Assembly: GCA_964651325.1 (NCBI GenBank)
Contig: CAZYXP010000026.1
Coordinates: forward strand, 1 to 28,173
DNA length: 28,173 bases
Origin: JADFOB01 sp964651325
GTDB lineage: Bacteria > Planctomycetota > Phycisphaerae > UBA1845
Direction of reading: 5' to 3'
The notes beneath the pieces were generated by a model. That model saw only the letters and a program-made list of their open reading frames with translations, was not told the origin of the DNA and did not search any database. Every line of letters begins with the position of its first letter. Position 1 is the first letter of the stretch. Position numbers and translations under genes: made by a program. This document shows positions 16,521-24,076 of this stretch, one piece after another.

Positions 16521-18443
16521 TTAATCTTCCGAGGCCTCTGACTCGATGGGTTCGTCGGCATCTGGGATGGCGCCGCTGGCCTCCTCCCATTCCGGTTCAT
16601 TCGCGGTGCGATCGGCGACGGGAAGATGGACGCGGAACGTGGTGCCTACCTCTTCTTCGCTGTCGATTTGGATGAATCCGCCCGCTTGCCGCACGGCCGC
16701 ATAGACCAAAGCCAACCCCATTCCGCGCACGCCCTCCGTCCCACGCGGCTTCGTTGAAAACAGAGGCTCGAAGAGTCGCTGGCGAACGTTGGCGGGCATA
16801 CCGCACCCCGTATCGGCTACGGTGAGCACCGCGAACGCCGTCGGCGGGTTTTGGCTAACCGGATCGGCGCAAACGACGTTTGTGGTTGCAATGCGCAGGG
16901 ATCCGCCGTCATTCGTGGCTTCACGGGCGTTGCGAATGAGATTCAAAATGACCTGGGTCAGGTGGTCCTGATCCATGTATACCCGGATTTCGGGATCGAG
17001 TCGGGTCGTGACATCGATGGTAGCGAGGAACGGATCCTTTACGGAATCGAGCACGATGGTAATCAGTTCGCAAATCGAAATGTTCTCGGGGTTGCCCTTG
17101 TCCAAGCAGGAAAACTCCAACAGCCGTCGCGACAAACGCGCGGCCTGTCGGCAAGATTCCAGCGCGGTTTGGATTCGCGCCTCCGATTTGCCGTTTTCCG
17201 ATTCGGACTTCATCAGCGAAAGCGACATGACGGCTGAATTCAGCAGGTTCTTAAAGTCATGCGCGAGCCCGCGAGCGAAGGTCTCCGCCGCCTCCATGGT
17301 TTCCGCTCTCCGTTCAAGATACTGAAGGCGAAAGCGCTCGGTAACATCGCGAAGAACCACGGCGGCATAGCGCGAGCCGCCGTATTCGACCGGATAGGCA
17401 ATCACATCGACGACGGCGTCGCGTCCGTCCCGCGTCGGCCAATGGACATCGACGGCATCGATGCGCTCCTGTTTTGCGGTGACGCGCGTGAGATTGTGAT
17501 CCCAATCCCATTCGGCGATGTTGCATCGAGACCGCACGTCTCCGAGATGCTTGCCCACAATGTCTGCCGAACCCACTGAGAGCAAGCGGGTGTCGCTGTC
17601 TCGGTACTCGACGATTTGCCCCGCGGCGTCACAAATCATGACAGCGTCGCGAAGGTTCTCGAACAGCGCCCGGTACTTGGTTTGCGAGATGGACAGCGAC
17701 GAGGCCATGTCATTCATAGCCTCCCCTAGCGACTCTAGTTCGTCTTCCCCGTCGCACTCAATACGGTATTTCAAGTTGCCTTGGGCGAATTCTTTGGCGG
17801 CGTGGTGTAGTTTGCCGATCGGCACCAACAGCCAGCTTCGCACCAGATAGGCTCCGGCTAGCACAAACACGACGCATGAAACGCCGATGACCGCGGTCAA
17901 ACCCAAGAGCCGGTTGCTGGCCAGCAGAACACGCTCGACGGAGGGAGGCTGGCTGCGCTTCTGCAGGCGTTGAATGCTTTCCAGGCGGGTTTCGAGTGCG
18001 ACCTGCAGGTCAGGCTCGATCTTGTCACGAATTCGAGCGAGCGCTTCGTCTTTGCGGGATTGGCTGATCAGTTCGAGACATTGGCGCCCTTCTTCTTCCA
18101 GAGCGTTGGCTACATATTGCAGGCTGTGTTCCACCGGTCGGTAGGTGCCCTGCATGGCGTACTCGGTGACCTCCCCGATCCGCGTAAAAAACTCGTCTCG
18201 TCTCGCGCGGGCAGACTCCGTGATCTCCCGCCGACCGGAAGCCATCTCGTACAGCTCGAACAACAGGCCTCGCGCGTCGATGCGCAAACGCTCTACGTCG
18301 TTGGATCGGCCGACCAGTCGCTCCAGACTCTTAATGGCGTTTTGGACGTGGAGCTCCACGCCGTAAATGGTGGCGGCGGACACGATTACCGCGAACACCG
18401 CAAACGCGCTCTGTAAGATGACAAGCCTATGGCGAAGGATCAT
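16521..18443 (-). CDS. Membrane sensor histidine kinase (HAMP-PAS-HisKA-HATPase)
   Basis: The protein has 640 residues. TM1 (about 7-29) and TM2 (179-201) bracket a helical periplasmic sensor of about 150 residues. HAMP (about 202-254) follows, then PAS (about 256-370), the phosphoacceptor helix with His395 in GLAHDFKNLL, and a HATPase domain. The N box contains Asn501/Asn505 (NLIRNAREA), the G1 box is VADTGCGMP (Asp544) and the G2 box is RGMGLALVYA. The C-terminus is an acidic tail of about 25 residues. All catalytic motifs are intact, so it should autophosphorylate. No response regulator is adjacent; the nearest is the OmpR-type gene about 3.3 kb away on the same strand. The signal is unknown. 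Confidence 0.92.
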   Translation of the reverse strand: MILRHRLVILQSAFAVFAVIVSAATIYGVELHVQNAIKSLERLVGRSNDVERLRIDARGLLFELYEMASGRREITESARARRDEFFTRIGEVTEYAMQGTYRPVEHSLQYVANALEEEGRQCLELISQSRKDEALARIRDKIEPDLQVALETRLESIQRLQKRSQPPSVERVLLASNRLLGLTAVIGVSCVVFVLAGAYLVRSWLLVPIGKLHHAAKEFAQGNLKYRIECDGEDELESLGEAMNDMASSLSISQTKYRALFENLRDAVMICDAAGQIVEYRDSDTRLLSVGSADIVGKHLGDVRSRCNIAEWDWDHNLTRVTAKQERIDAVDVHWPTRDGRDAVVDVIAYPVEYGGSRYAAVVLRDVTERFRLQYLERRAETMEAAETFARGLAHDFKNLLNSAVMSLSLMKSESENGKSEARIQTALESCRQAARLSRRLLEFSCLDKGNPENISICELITIVLDSVKDPFLATIDVTTRLDPEIRVYMDQDHLTQVILNLIRNAREATNDGGSLRIATTNVVCADPVSQNPPTAFAVLTVADTGCGMPANVRQRLFEPLFSTKPRGTEGVRGMGLALVYAAVRQAGGFIQIDSEEEVGTTFRVHLPVADRTANEPEWEEASGAIPDADEPIESEASED

Positions 18444-18499
18444 GGCAGGAATCGCGTGGACCTAATGCATCAATAACCCAAGACATGGGGGCCGGTTTC

Positions 18500-18520
18500 T
18501 GCGGAACGATCGCTTCCGCA
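18500..18520 (-). repeat. 7-bp inverted repeat between pseudopilin and kinase genes
   Basis: TGCGGAA and TTCCGCA pair around a 7-base loop in the 145-base spacer. It could terminate pseudopilin transcription or sit in the kinase leader. No T run follows on the minus strand. Confidence 0.35.
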
Positions 18521-18588
18521 CGGTCGCGAAGCGAATGGAGTAAGCAGTGGGCGAGTTATTCATGCCTGACACGATACAGCAATTGTCA

Positions 18589-19574
18589 TTATCCGCCAGG
18601 CGTCACCTGATACCCCCAATTCCAGCCCTCTTTTTCCGGCGCGCGGCTGGACATAACGTGGCCGCCGACGAATGCAACGTTCACCTTACCCCCGTGTTTA
18701 AACGAAGGCATCCAATACCGACCGTCCGCGTAAGGATCGTCGGTACCCTGGATCGGCGGGGCCATGTAGAACGGATCGAGTCCGCGATTGGCCGCTTCCT
18801 GCCCGTCGACATCCATTACAAGAGGAATATAGGGGTGATTGAGAATGTTGGCCCGAAGCTTGCTTACCGCCGCCGGCGCGAGCAGCGAGGCGCCCCCAAA
18901 TTGGACAACGCCACGGTGAAGCCGCATGTTCATCGCGAGGGTCACGTCTTGGGACGGTCCCACCGCTTCATTGCCGCAGGGGAATCCTTTGCGTTTGATC
19001 AGGTCGCTGGGACCATCAGGGCAAAGCATAACCGATTTGTCCGCCCGAATCGGCCCGGACGTAGCAGCTCCAAGATCCCAAAACTCGTCCAATTTGTACA
19101 TGGAATCTTGAAAATCGTTGACGTAGAATCGATTGCGACCAAGCTTTTCGCTGTCCCCCTGGCCCTCGGCCGAGTTCCCGTCCACAAAAAGCTGGAANNN
19201 NNNNNNNNNNNNNNNNNNNNNNNNNNNNNNNNNNNNNNNNNNNNNNNNNNNNNNNNNNNNNNNNNNNNNNNNNNNNNNNNNNNNNNNNNNNNNNNNNGCT
19301 TTTCGCTGTCCCCCTGGCCCTCGGCCGAGTTCCCGTCCACAAAAAGCTGGAAATCGATCACGATGAATCGCATGTTGGACGTACACCGGAGACTCTTCAT
19401 GCTACGCCGAACACCGGAAATCGCCGGAAGCAGCAATCCAACCAACATCGAAATGATGACCATCACGACCAGCGTCTCAAGCAGCGTAAACCCCTGGCGC
19501 GCGCTACGGCCGGCAACTCTGTTGAGTCTACCGCTCGCGTCAACTGTAGGGATTGCAAGCCTCGAAACACGCAT
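18589..19574 (-). CDS. Type II/IV pseudopilin-like protein with H-X9-DG-like end, interrupted by an assembly gap
   Basis: The N-terminal leader ends at residue 28 in RQG, followed by FTLLETLVVMVIISMLVG with Glu at +5, the classic prepilin peptidase site and helix. Downstream is a C-terminal domain of the planctomycete pseudopilin type, with SFKHGGKVNVAFVGGHV near the end. A run of 100 N interrupts the gene and shifts the frame. Deleting the N run plus one copy of the flanking 55-bp duplication joins GQGDSEK to LGRNRF in one frame of 276 residues, so the gene is most likely intact. The H-X9-DG motif is read as H-X9-GG. Such proteins occur in many copies in planctomycetes and their individual roles are mostly unknown. 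No secretion-system genes lie next to it. Confidence 0.85.
19143..19352. repeat. Exact 55-bp direct duplication flanking the N gap
   Basis: Bases 19143-19197 are identical to 19298-19352. The left copy ends exactly where the N run begins, and the right copy starts exactly where it ends. This is the pattern left by two contigs that overlap but were scaffolded instead of merged. Confidence 0.95.
19198..19297. other. Assembly gap, 100 N
   Basis: The run is exactly 100 N, a common placeholder for a gap of unknown size. The matching ends show the real gap is probably negative, that is, an overlap. Confidence 0.98.
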
Positions 19575-19942
19575 GGTTCGCTTCTTTCACCGACGTTCCT
19601 GAGAAGAAAGGGTTCTTGCCTATTTGAACTATCAGGGTAGCAAAAGTCCGCGCCGCATACAATACTAGCAATCTCTATGCCAGAAGCTGGCCGCAACACC
19701 GCGCAGCCATCCCCGCAGGGAAAATCGCAAGTCGAGCTCCCCATCAAAAGACCTGATGCGCGTATAGTCCCATATTGGGTGAAACAACCCGAGCACACTT
19801 CCTTCAGTATCGAAGGGGCTCATGCGCCACACGTCGCAAGAGGGCCGATACCCGCCGAAATGATAGACGTAAATCCAGGAAGTTAGGCCCGCCTCGGTTG
19901 CGATGCAGACCGCGATTCAGACCGTCATTCAGACGCAGATAG
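19575..19942. other. Intergenic upstream of the pseudopilin, no gene seen
   Basis: No open frame with recognisable protein features was found. Around 19909-19936 the motif ATTCAGAC occurs twice close together (GATTCAGACCG and CATTCAGACGC). The stretch should hold the promoter of the pseudopilin gene, but no clear -35/-10 pair was identified. Confidence 0.4.
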
Positions 19943-21514
19943 TTATTGGACGTTCCAGTGGGAACCTGCTCGACGTGTACATGCCTCTTGGCCATACGCG
20001 CCTCGCTGAAACAAAAGAGTTCCCAGGCATGCCAGAAGCAAAGCCAGCACGAATACCCCCCATTGTGACACGGCAGGGATACACGGGACGAACACGCCGT
20101 GATCCGCGATTTCGGCGTCCGCGTTGTCCACAACGCCGTCGGAATTGACGTCAAACACGGTGAAACCAGCCGCGAAGGCCGGCACCGTGACCGAACCATC
20201 AACCACCCCGTCCGCTGCGTCGTTGGCGGCCACGTATCCTCCTACCGCTGCTTCGTCCAAATCATCGTTCCATTCGTCGCCATTGACGTCACCTGCGAGC
20301 ACATTGGGGCACACGTCAGTCCATAAGAAAAACGGCCCAGGGGCCTCAGAAACCTCATAACTGGTCCCGAGCAGAGCCGTTGCCTGCCAGTCCCTCGAAT
20401 CGAGAAAACTGAGCGGATTCTTGTTTTGCCAACGAAGAATGATTTGTTCCTCGGGCAGGCCTGAAGGGAACGCATCAAGGAATTGGGCGCTAAGGACCAG
20501 ATCGCTGAGGGCTTCGAGCACGGAGGCTTGATCAGTAGGATCTTGATTCATCGGCTGCGGTGGCTGGCCTGCCATGAGACCGGCCGCCTCATTGGTCAAT
20601 GGGAACACCAGTGAAATCGTCGTGTTTCCGTCGTTGAGATCATGTTGGAACTGCAACAGACTCGACGGGGCATACTCTCCAGGCACAGCCCCGCCCTTGG
20701 CGACACTGAAGGGCTCGTAACCGTGGGCACGATGGAACCAGGGTGCTTGAATCTGCCAGGTTTCACCCTCTTCGAACGTGAGGTCGGCATCGCCAACGAC
20801 CACGGTTATGTTCGAAGCCCAGAAAATATCGCCGAGCAAGGCGATGTGGAAGTCCTCGCCGCTCTGGTCTACAAGCGGTTGCGTATCAAAGTTGCCGTCG
20901 AAGGCGGTCTCGTCCAAGGCAATCCTGTATTCAAACTGTGATCCGTGCGGCACGCCACCGAATCGTACGATGTTGCCGTTGTAACGAAACTGCGGTGCGT
21001 CCAGTTCGCCTCCGGTCTGGTTGTCCTGATCCATGTCGAATTCGATGAAGCCGAAAACGGGATTATCGCCATAAGCGAATGGAGAAAAATCAAGGGGGTC
21101 GTTGTTCCCCGGAGGATTCATGAGACCCAAGAGGCGAATATCGAAGCGAACAAATCCACCAGAAACGTCAAAAACCCCGGAAAACAAGTCGTTTTGAGGG
21201 TCGTTGGGCGTCCAGCCGACGACACGGACGGACAGCAATTCCGGCAGTCGATGCGTATAGAAGTCAAAGATTCCATCCGCCCCCGGGTCGGTCATCCTTG
21301 GCGTCGCGTCGCAGGGCGGGTCGATTAAAAGCAGTTGTTGTTCCTCGCCGTGGACCACCGAACACGCTGCCACCGCGAACAGGCAAGCTACGAGCGAGCC
21401 AGGTAGCCGCCGACCTCGAACCACCGGCGCGACCCCTGCGCCTTCTAAAAACGGCCGGGGACCAGCGGCGATTGGCGAGTCGGCTTGGGTGGTGGAGAGT
21501 GAAAACATGCTCAT
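19943..21514 (-). CDS. Exported dockerin-like protein with IPTL-CTERM-like sorting tail
   Basis: The protein has 523 residues. A long N-region precedes the signal-like segment LVACLFAVAACSVVHG (about 41-56). The central beta-rich part has motifs such as FGFIEFDMDQDNQTGGELD, resembling domains of exported proteins with calcium-binding loops. A dockerin-like pair (AGDVNGDEWNDDLDEAAV and FDVNSDGVVDNADAEI) precedes residues 479-502, IPAVSQWG followed by a hydrophobic helix, which resembles the IPTL-CTERM signal. Unusually, about 20 residues, including a Cys and three Arg, follow the helix, where the family normally stops after a short basic patch. The start is uncertain: two nearby ATGs (21514, 21508) lack a strong ribosome binding site. 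The function is unknown; it is probably surface-sorted. Confidence 0.75.
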   Translation of the reverse strand: MSMFSLSTTQADSPIAAGPRPFLEGAGVAPVVRGRRLPGSLVACLFAVAACSVVHGEEQQLLLIDPPCDATPRMTDPGADGIFDFYTHRLPELLSVRVVGWTPNDPQNDLFSGVFDVSGGFVRFDIRLLGLMNPPGNNDPLDFSPFAYGDNPVFGFIEFDMDQDNQTGGELDAPQFRYNGNIVRFGGVPHGSQFEYRIALDETAFDGNFDTQPLVDQSGEDFHIALLGDIFWASNITVVVGDADLTFEEGETWQIQAPWFHRAHGYEPFSVAKGGAVPGEYAPSSLLQFQHDLNDGNTTISLVFPLTNEAAGLMAGQPPQPMNQDPTDQASVLEALSDLVLSAQFLDAFPSGLPEEQIILRWQNKNPLSFLDSRDWQATALLGTSYEVSEAPGPFFLWTDVCPNVLAGDVNGDEWNDDLDEAAVGGYVAANDAADGVVDGSVTVPAFAAGFTVFDVNSDGVVDNADAEIADHGVFVPCIPAVSQWGVFVLALLLACLGTLLFQRGAYGQEACTRRAGSHWNVQ

Positions 21515-21706
21515 TGCGTGAATCTACTTCTCGTCGCGTCCGATGCCGCCCATGAAGCATCCCGTAACCAGGAATCCAGACTCACCCCCGGGGCATAGCC
21601 GACGGCCCGTCTGCTCCGAGACCGCGTTACATGCCCTGCTCGCGCGCGGGCCCGTGAACATGACAATCCTATGTTTCATGGTTATGGGAGCCTGCTTCCT
21701 GCTCGG

Positions 21707-22426
21707 TCATTCGCCGCGATCGCTCGGCTCGTTGCTCGACAAGATGTAGCCCACACCCCGAACGGTGTGGATCACACGGGAGTAAAGTCCCCCTTCAAGC
21801 TTATTGCGTAAGTAATTGGCGTATACGTGCAACACATTGCTGTCGCCGATGCACTCATCCCCCCAAACCTCTCGGAGAATCCGCTCCTTCGTGATGACTT
21901 CGCCCGGATGGGTCATCAGGTACGCAAGCAGGTCAACCTCGCGCGCGGAGAGAGATCGCTCAAGACTCTGGCGACGAACCTGTCGCCGCACCAGGTCCAG
22001 CTCGATGTCTTGAAAACGCAAGATGTGGCGTTGCCCTGTCTTGGCGCGGCGCATGATGGCTTGAAGTCGCGCGACGAGCTCATCAATGGAAAAGGGCTTA
22101 CAGATGTAGTCGTCGGCCCCCAGTTTCAAGCCCAAAACCCTATCCTGAACCGTATCGTGAGCCGTCACCATCAAGATGGGTGTTTCCATGCCCGCCTCAC
22201 GACACGCATCGGCCAAGGTGACCCCGTCTCCGTCGGGCAGGCCTCGGTCCAAGATGATGGCGTCGAAAGAACCACCCTTGGAGAGTCGGTCGCGCCCCTC
22301 AGCGATGGTGGTAACGTGATCCATGGTCGCGTCCAAGGTGTCGAGGCCTTCTCGAATGGCCTCAGCGACCGTGACGTCGTCATCGACCACAAGCACGTGC
22401 AGTGGGTTGTCCGTCGTTTTCGTCAC
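21707..22426 (-). CDS. OmpR/PhoB-family response regulator
   Basis: The protein has 239 residues from a GTG start, with GGGAG 9 bases upstream. The receiver domain (about 10-122) has the acidic cluster Asp15-17, phosphoacceptor Asp60 (ILDRGLPDGDG), Thr88 and Lys110 (CKPF). The C-terminal winged helix (about 135-232) contains LSAREVDLLAYLM, the ILREVWGDE segment and VHTVRGVGYIL-like residues (IHTVRGVGYIL). It should bind direct repeats in target promoters when phosphorylated. No kinase gene is adjacent; the nearest candidate is the PAS/HAMP kinase on the same strand. It is transcribed away from the glycan operon across a 333-base spacer. Confidence 0.95.
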   Translation of the reverse strand: MTKTTDNPLHVLVVDDDVTVAEAIREGLDTLDATMDHVTTIAEGRDRLSKGGSFDAIILDRGLPDGDGVTLADACREAGMETPILMVTAHDTVQDRVLGLKLGADDYICKPFSIDELVARLQAIMRRAKTGQRHILRFQDIELDLVRRQVRRQSLERSLSAREVDLLAYLMTHPGEVITKERILREVWGDECIGDSNVLHVYANYLRNKLEGGLYSRVIHTVRGVGYILSSNEPSDRGE

Positions 22427-22533
22427 GAGCTAGGGCTCCCGTTTGTCCGGATCGATCGTGCATTAGCCTATTCAGACATCGATTAATGGCTCAGGTAGGG
22501 CACGAGGGTCGCCTTCCCGCCATTTCGGCATTT

Positions 22534-22563
22534 CCTGAGACTACAGTCTATTGTAGGCTCGGG
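22534..22563. promoter_or_regulatory. 12-bp imperfect hairpin upstream of the response regulator
   Basis: CCTGAGACTACA (22534-22545) pairs with TGTAGGCTCGGG (22552-22563) with one mismatch and one G-U pair around a 6-base loop. It lies about 108 bases upstream of the regulator start. Confidence 0.4.
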
Positions 22564-22649
22564 GCCGCCGAAGCAATTCCTGCGGCCAAGTTCTCCCGCC
22601 GCAGCGATTGAATCCCAGAGTCCGAATAACAGCCAAAGATCGGGATTCC

Positions 22650-22673
22650 TCATTGCCCATATCATTGCCCATA
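22650..22673. promoter_or_regulatory. Perfect 12-bp tandem repeat, candidate operator
   Basis: TCATTGCCCATA occurs twice back to back. OmpR-family regulators bind direct repeats, and this pair lies in the spacer between such a regulator and the glycan operon, about 87 bases before the operon's first gene. Binding is inference only. Confidence 0.4.
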
Positions 22674-22685
22674 GTTTACGTCGGT

Positions 22686-22739
22686 CAGCGCGCTTTCATG
22701 TCTCCTATTATAGTCCTCTAAGGTTTGCGCCAGCGCGCT
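22686..22739. repeat. Two copies of CAGCGCGCT, 45 bp apart
   Basis: Copies at 22686-22694 and 22731-22739 both contain the palindrome AGCGCGCT. They flank the TATTAT -10-like sequence and could be protein-binding sites or pair with each other. Confidence 0.3.
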
Positions 22740-22759
22740 AAGTTTGTGTTAAATTTCAG

Positions 22760-24076
22760 ATGAAGCGTACGGTCGCTTTGGTTTTTCAGGTGGGAAGCCA
22801 GACGCCTCGAATCGACGGCTTAAACGAGAAATCCGGGAATAAACCTGTGGCACAAGAGCAAACATTGAATACAAACGGCGTGACACCCGCCAAGCGGGTT
22901 TTTGCCTATTGCCACGACAGCGTGGGAATCGGGCATTTGGCTAGAACGTTGGCGGTGTGCCGTAAAATCGGCTCGGTTCACCCGGCGACCACGTTTCTCC
23001 TCGTTACCGGAACCCCCTACGTTCCGTTGATGATTCGTGATGAGAATGTGGATTTCCTCAAGCTCCCCGCCCTCAAGAAAATAAATAACTCAACCTACGC
23101 GGCCCGAAACCTCTCTTTCTCGCCCGAACAGGTGATTGCCTGCCGCGAATCCTTGCTCCTGGCGACAGTCCAGCACTTTAAGCCAGACCTTCTGCTGGTG
23201 GACAAGGCACCGGTGGGCGTCTGCGGCGAACTCAAGTCAAGCTTGAAGTGGATGCGGCAGAATATGCCGGCCTCGCGAATGGTCTTCGGGATGCGCGACA
23301 TCGAGGATGGGGCGGACGTCACTCGGGCGGCGTGGGAGAAGGCCGGCATTCCTGATGTGCTTGAAGCCTGTTTTGACGAAGTCTGGGTCTACGGCATGCG
23401 TGACGTGTTCGACGTCGGCTCGGAGTATCGCCTTTCTTCGTCTATTAGCGACAAGCTTAACTACGTCGGATATGTGGCCCCGGAACCCTGCGGGCATGAG
23501 CCGTCGACCGATACGGATTCCGATCGCGTGCTCGTGACCGTTGGCGGCGGAACGGATGGCGATTCGCTCTTACGTAAGTTCTTGTCGGAAGCGGCGGGCA
23601 GGGTAGTGCGTCGCGGGCTCAAGATCACGCTCGTTGGCGGCCCCGATCTCCCGAAAGCAGCGCGCGGATCGCTCCAGCAGCTTTCCGAAGGCATGCGCGG
23701 GGTCGAGTGGGTCGATTTCGAAAAATGTATGGACTGCAGGGTTCGTAGCTCACGCCTGATTGTTTCCATGGGTGGGTACAACACGCTTACGCTAATTGCG
23801 AGAAACCGAAAGCCGGTACTTGTGGTGCCGCGCACTACCCCGAGGGTTGAGCAATCGATTCGGGCTCGACTTTGGTCTGACTTTGGGGCAGGGGTCATGG
23901 AAGACCCGACCAAGCTTACGCCGAATCGCCTCGCTGATCGTGTTTTGGATTTGATCGAACATGGGCCACGTGAAACGCACCCGCGCCTTGATCTTGGCGG
24001 GTTGGACCGCGTGGGCTGTCGGGTTCAATCGTGGTGGCGAGAGGAGAACGCGCATGCGTCTGCTTTACATCTGTAG
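22760..24076 (+). CDS. GT28/COG4671-like predicted glycosyltransferase
   Basis: The protein has up to 438 residues. The GT-B fold begins at about residue 46 with KRVFAYCHDSVGIGHLARTL, the glycine/His start of MurG-like and COG4671 enzymes. The C-terminal half has VLVTVGGGTDG (about 257-267) and RLIVSMGGYNTL (about 332-343), the nucleotide-sugar site of GT28 enzymes, followed by PVLVVPR. It should transfer a sugar from a nucleotide sugar to an unknown acceptor in the cytoplasm. The first 45 residues are not conserved in character, and the ATG at 22760 has no clear ribosome binding site, so a later start such as GTG 22880 is possible. It overlaps the next gene by 23 bases. Confidence 0.85.
   Translation: MKRTVALVFQVGSQTPRIDGLNEKSGNKPVAQEQTLNTNGVTPAKRVFAYCHDSVGIGHLARTLAVCRKIGSVHPATTFLLVTGTPYVPLMIRDENVDFLKLPALKKINNSTYAARNLSFSPEQVIACRESLLLATVQHFKPDLLLVDKAPVGVCGELKSSLKWMRQNMPASRMVFGMRDIEDGADVTRAAWEKAGIPDVLEACFDEVWVYGMRDVFDVGSEYRLSSSISDKLNYVGYVAPEPCGHEPSTDTDSDRVLVTVGGGTDGDSLLRKFLSEAAGRVVRRGLKITLVGGPDLPKAARGSLQQLSEGMRGVEWVDFEKCMDCRVRSSRLIVSMGGYNTLTLIARNRKPVLVVPRTTPRVEQSIRARLWSDFGAGVMEDPTKLTPNRLADRVLDLIEHGPRETHPRLDLGGLDRVGCRVQSWWREENAHASALHL
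22885..22903 (+). terminator. Terminator-like hairpin within the start region of the first glycosyltransferase
   Basis: ACCCGC (22885-22890) and GCGGGT (22894-22899) form a 6-bp stem around CAA, followed by a T run (22899-22903). It falls within codons for the conserved PAKRVFAY segment. It has the shape of a weak intrinsic terminator and might attenuate the operon, or be chance. Confidence 0.3.

Larger units (their letters stand above)
22427..22759. other. Divergent spacer between response regulator and glycan operon
   Basis: No protein gene is seen. The spacer holds an imperfect hairpin, a perfect 12-bp tandem repeat and two copies of CAGCGCGCT. A TATTAT at 22706-22711 could be a -10 element for the operon, without a convincing -35. 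Confidence 0.5.

Noticed and set aside
19143..19352. 55-bp direct repeat as a biological duplication or insertion scar
   Set aside because: The copies end exactly at the N run, and collapsing them restores the reading frame, which fits an assembly overlap.
21543..21749. Small plus-strand gene with a hydrophobic stretch
   Set aside because: It overlaps the end of the response regulator gene, has a low-complexity N-terminus and no ribosome binding site.
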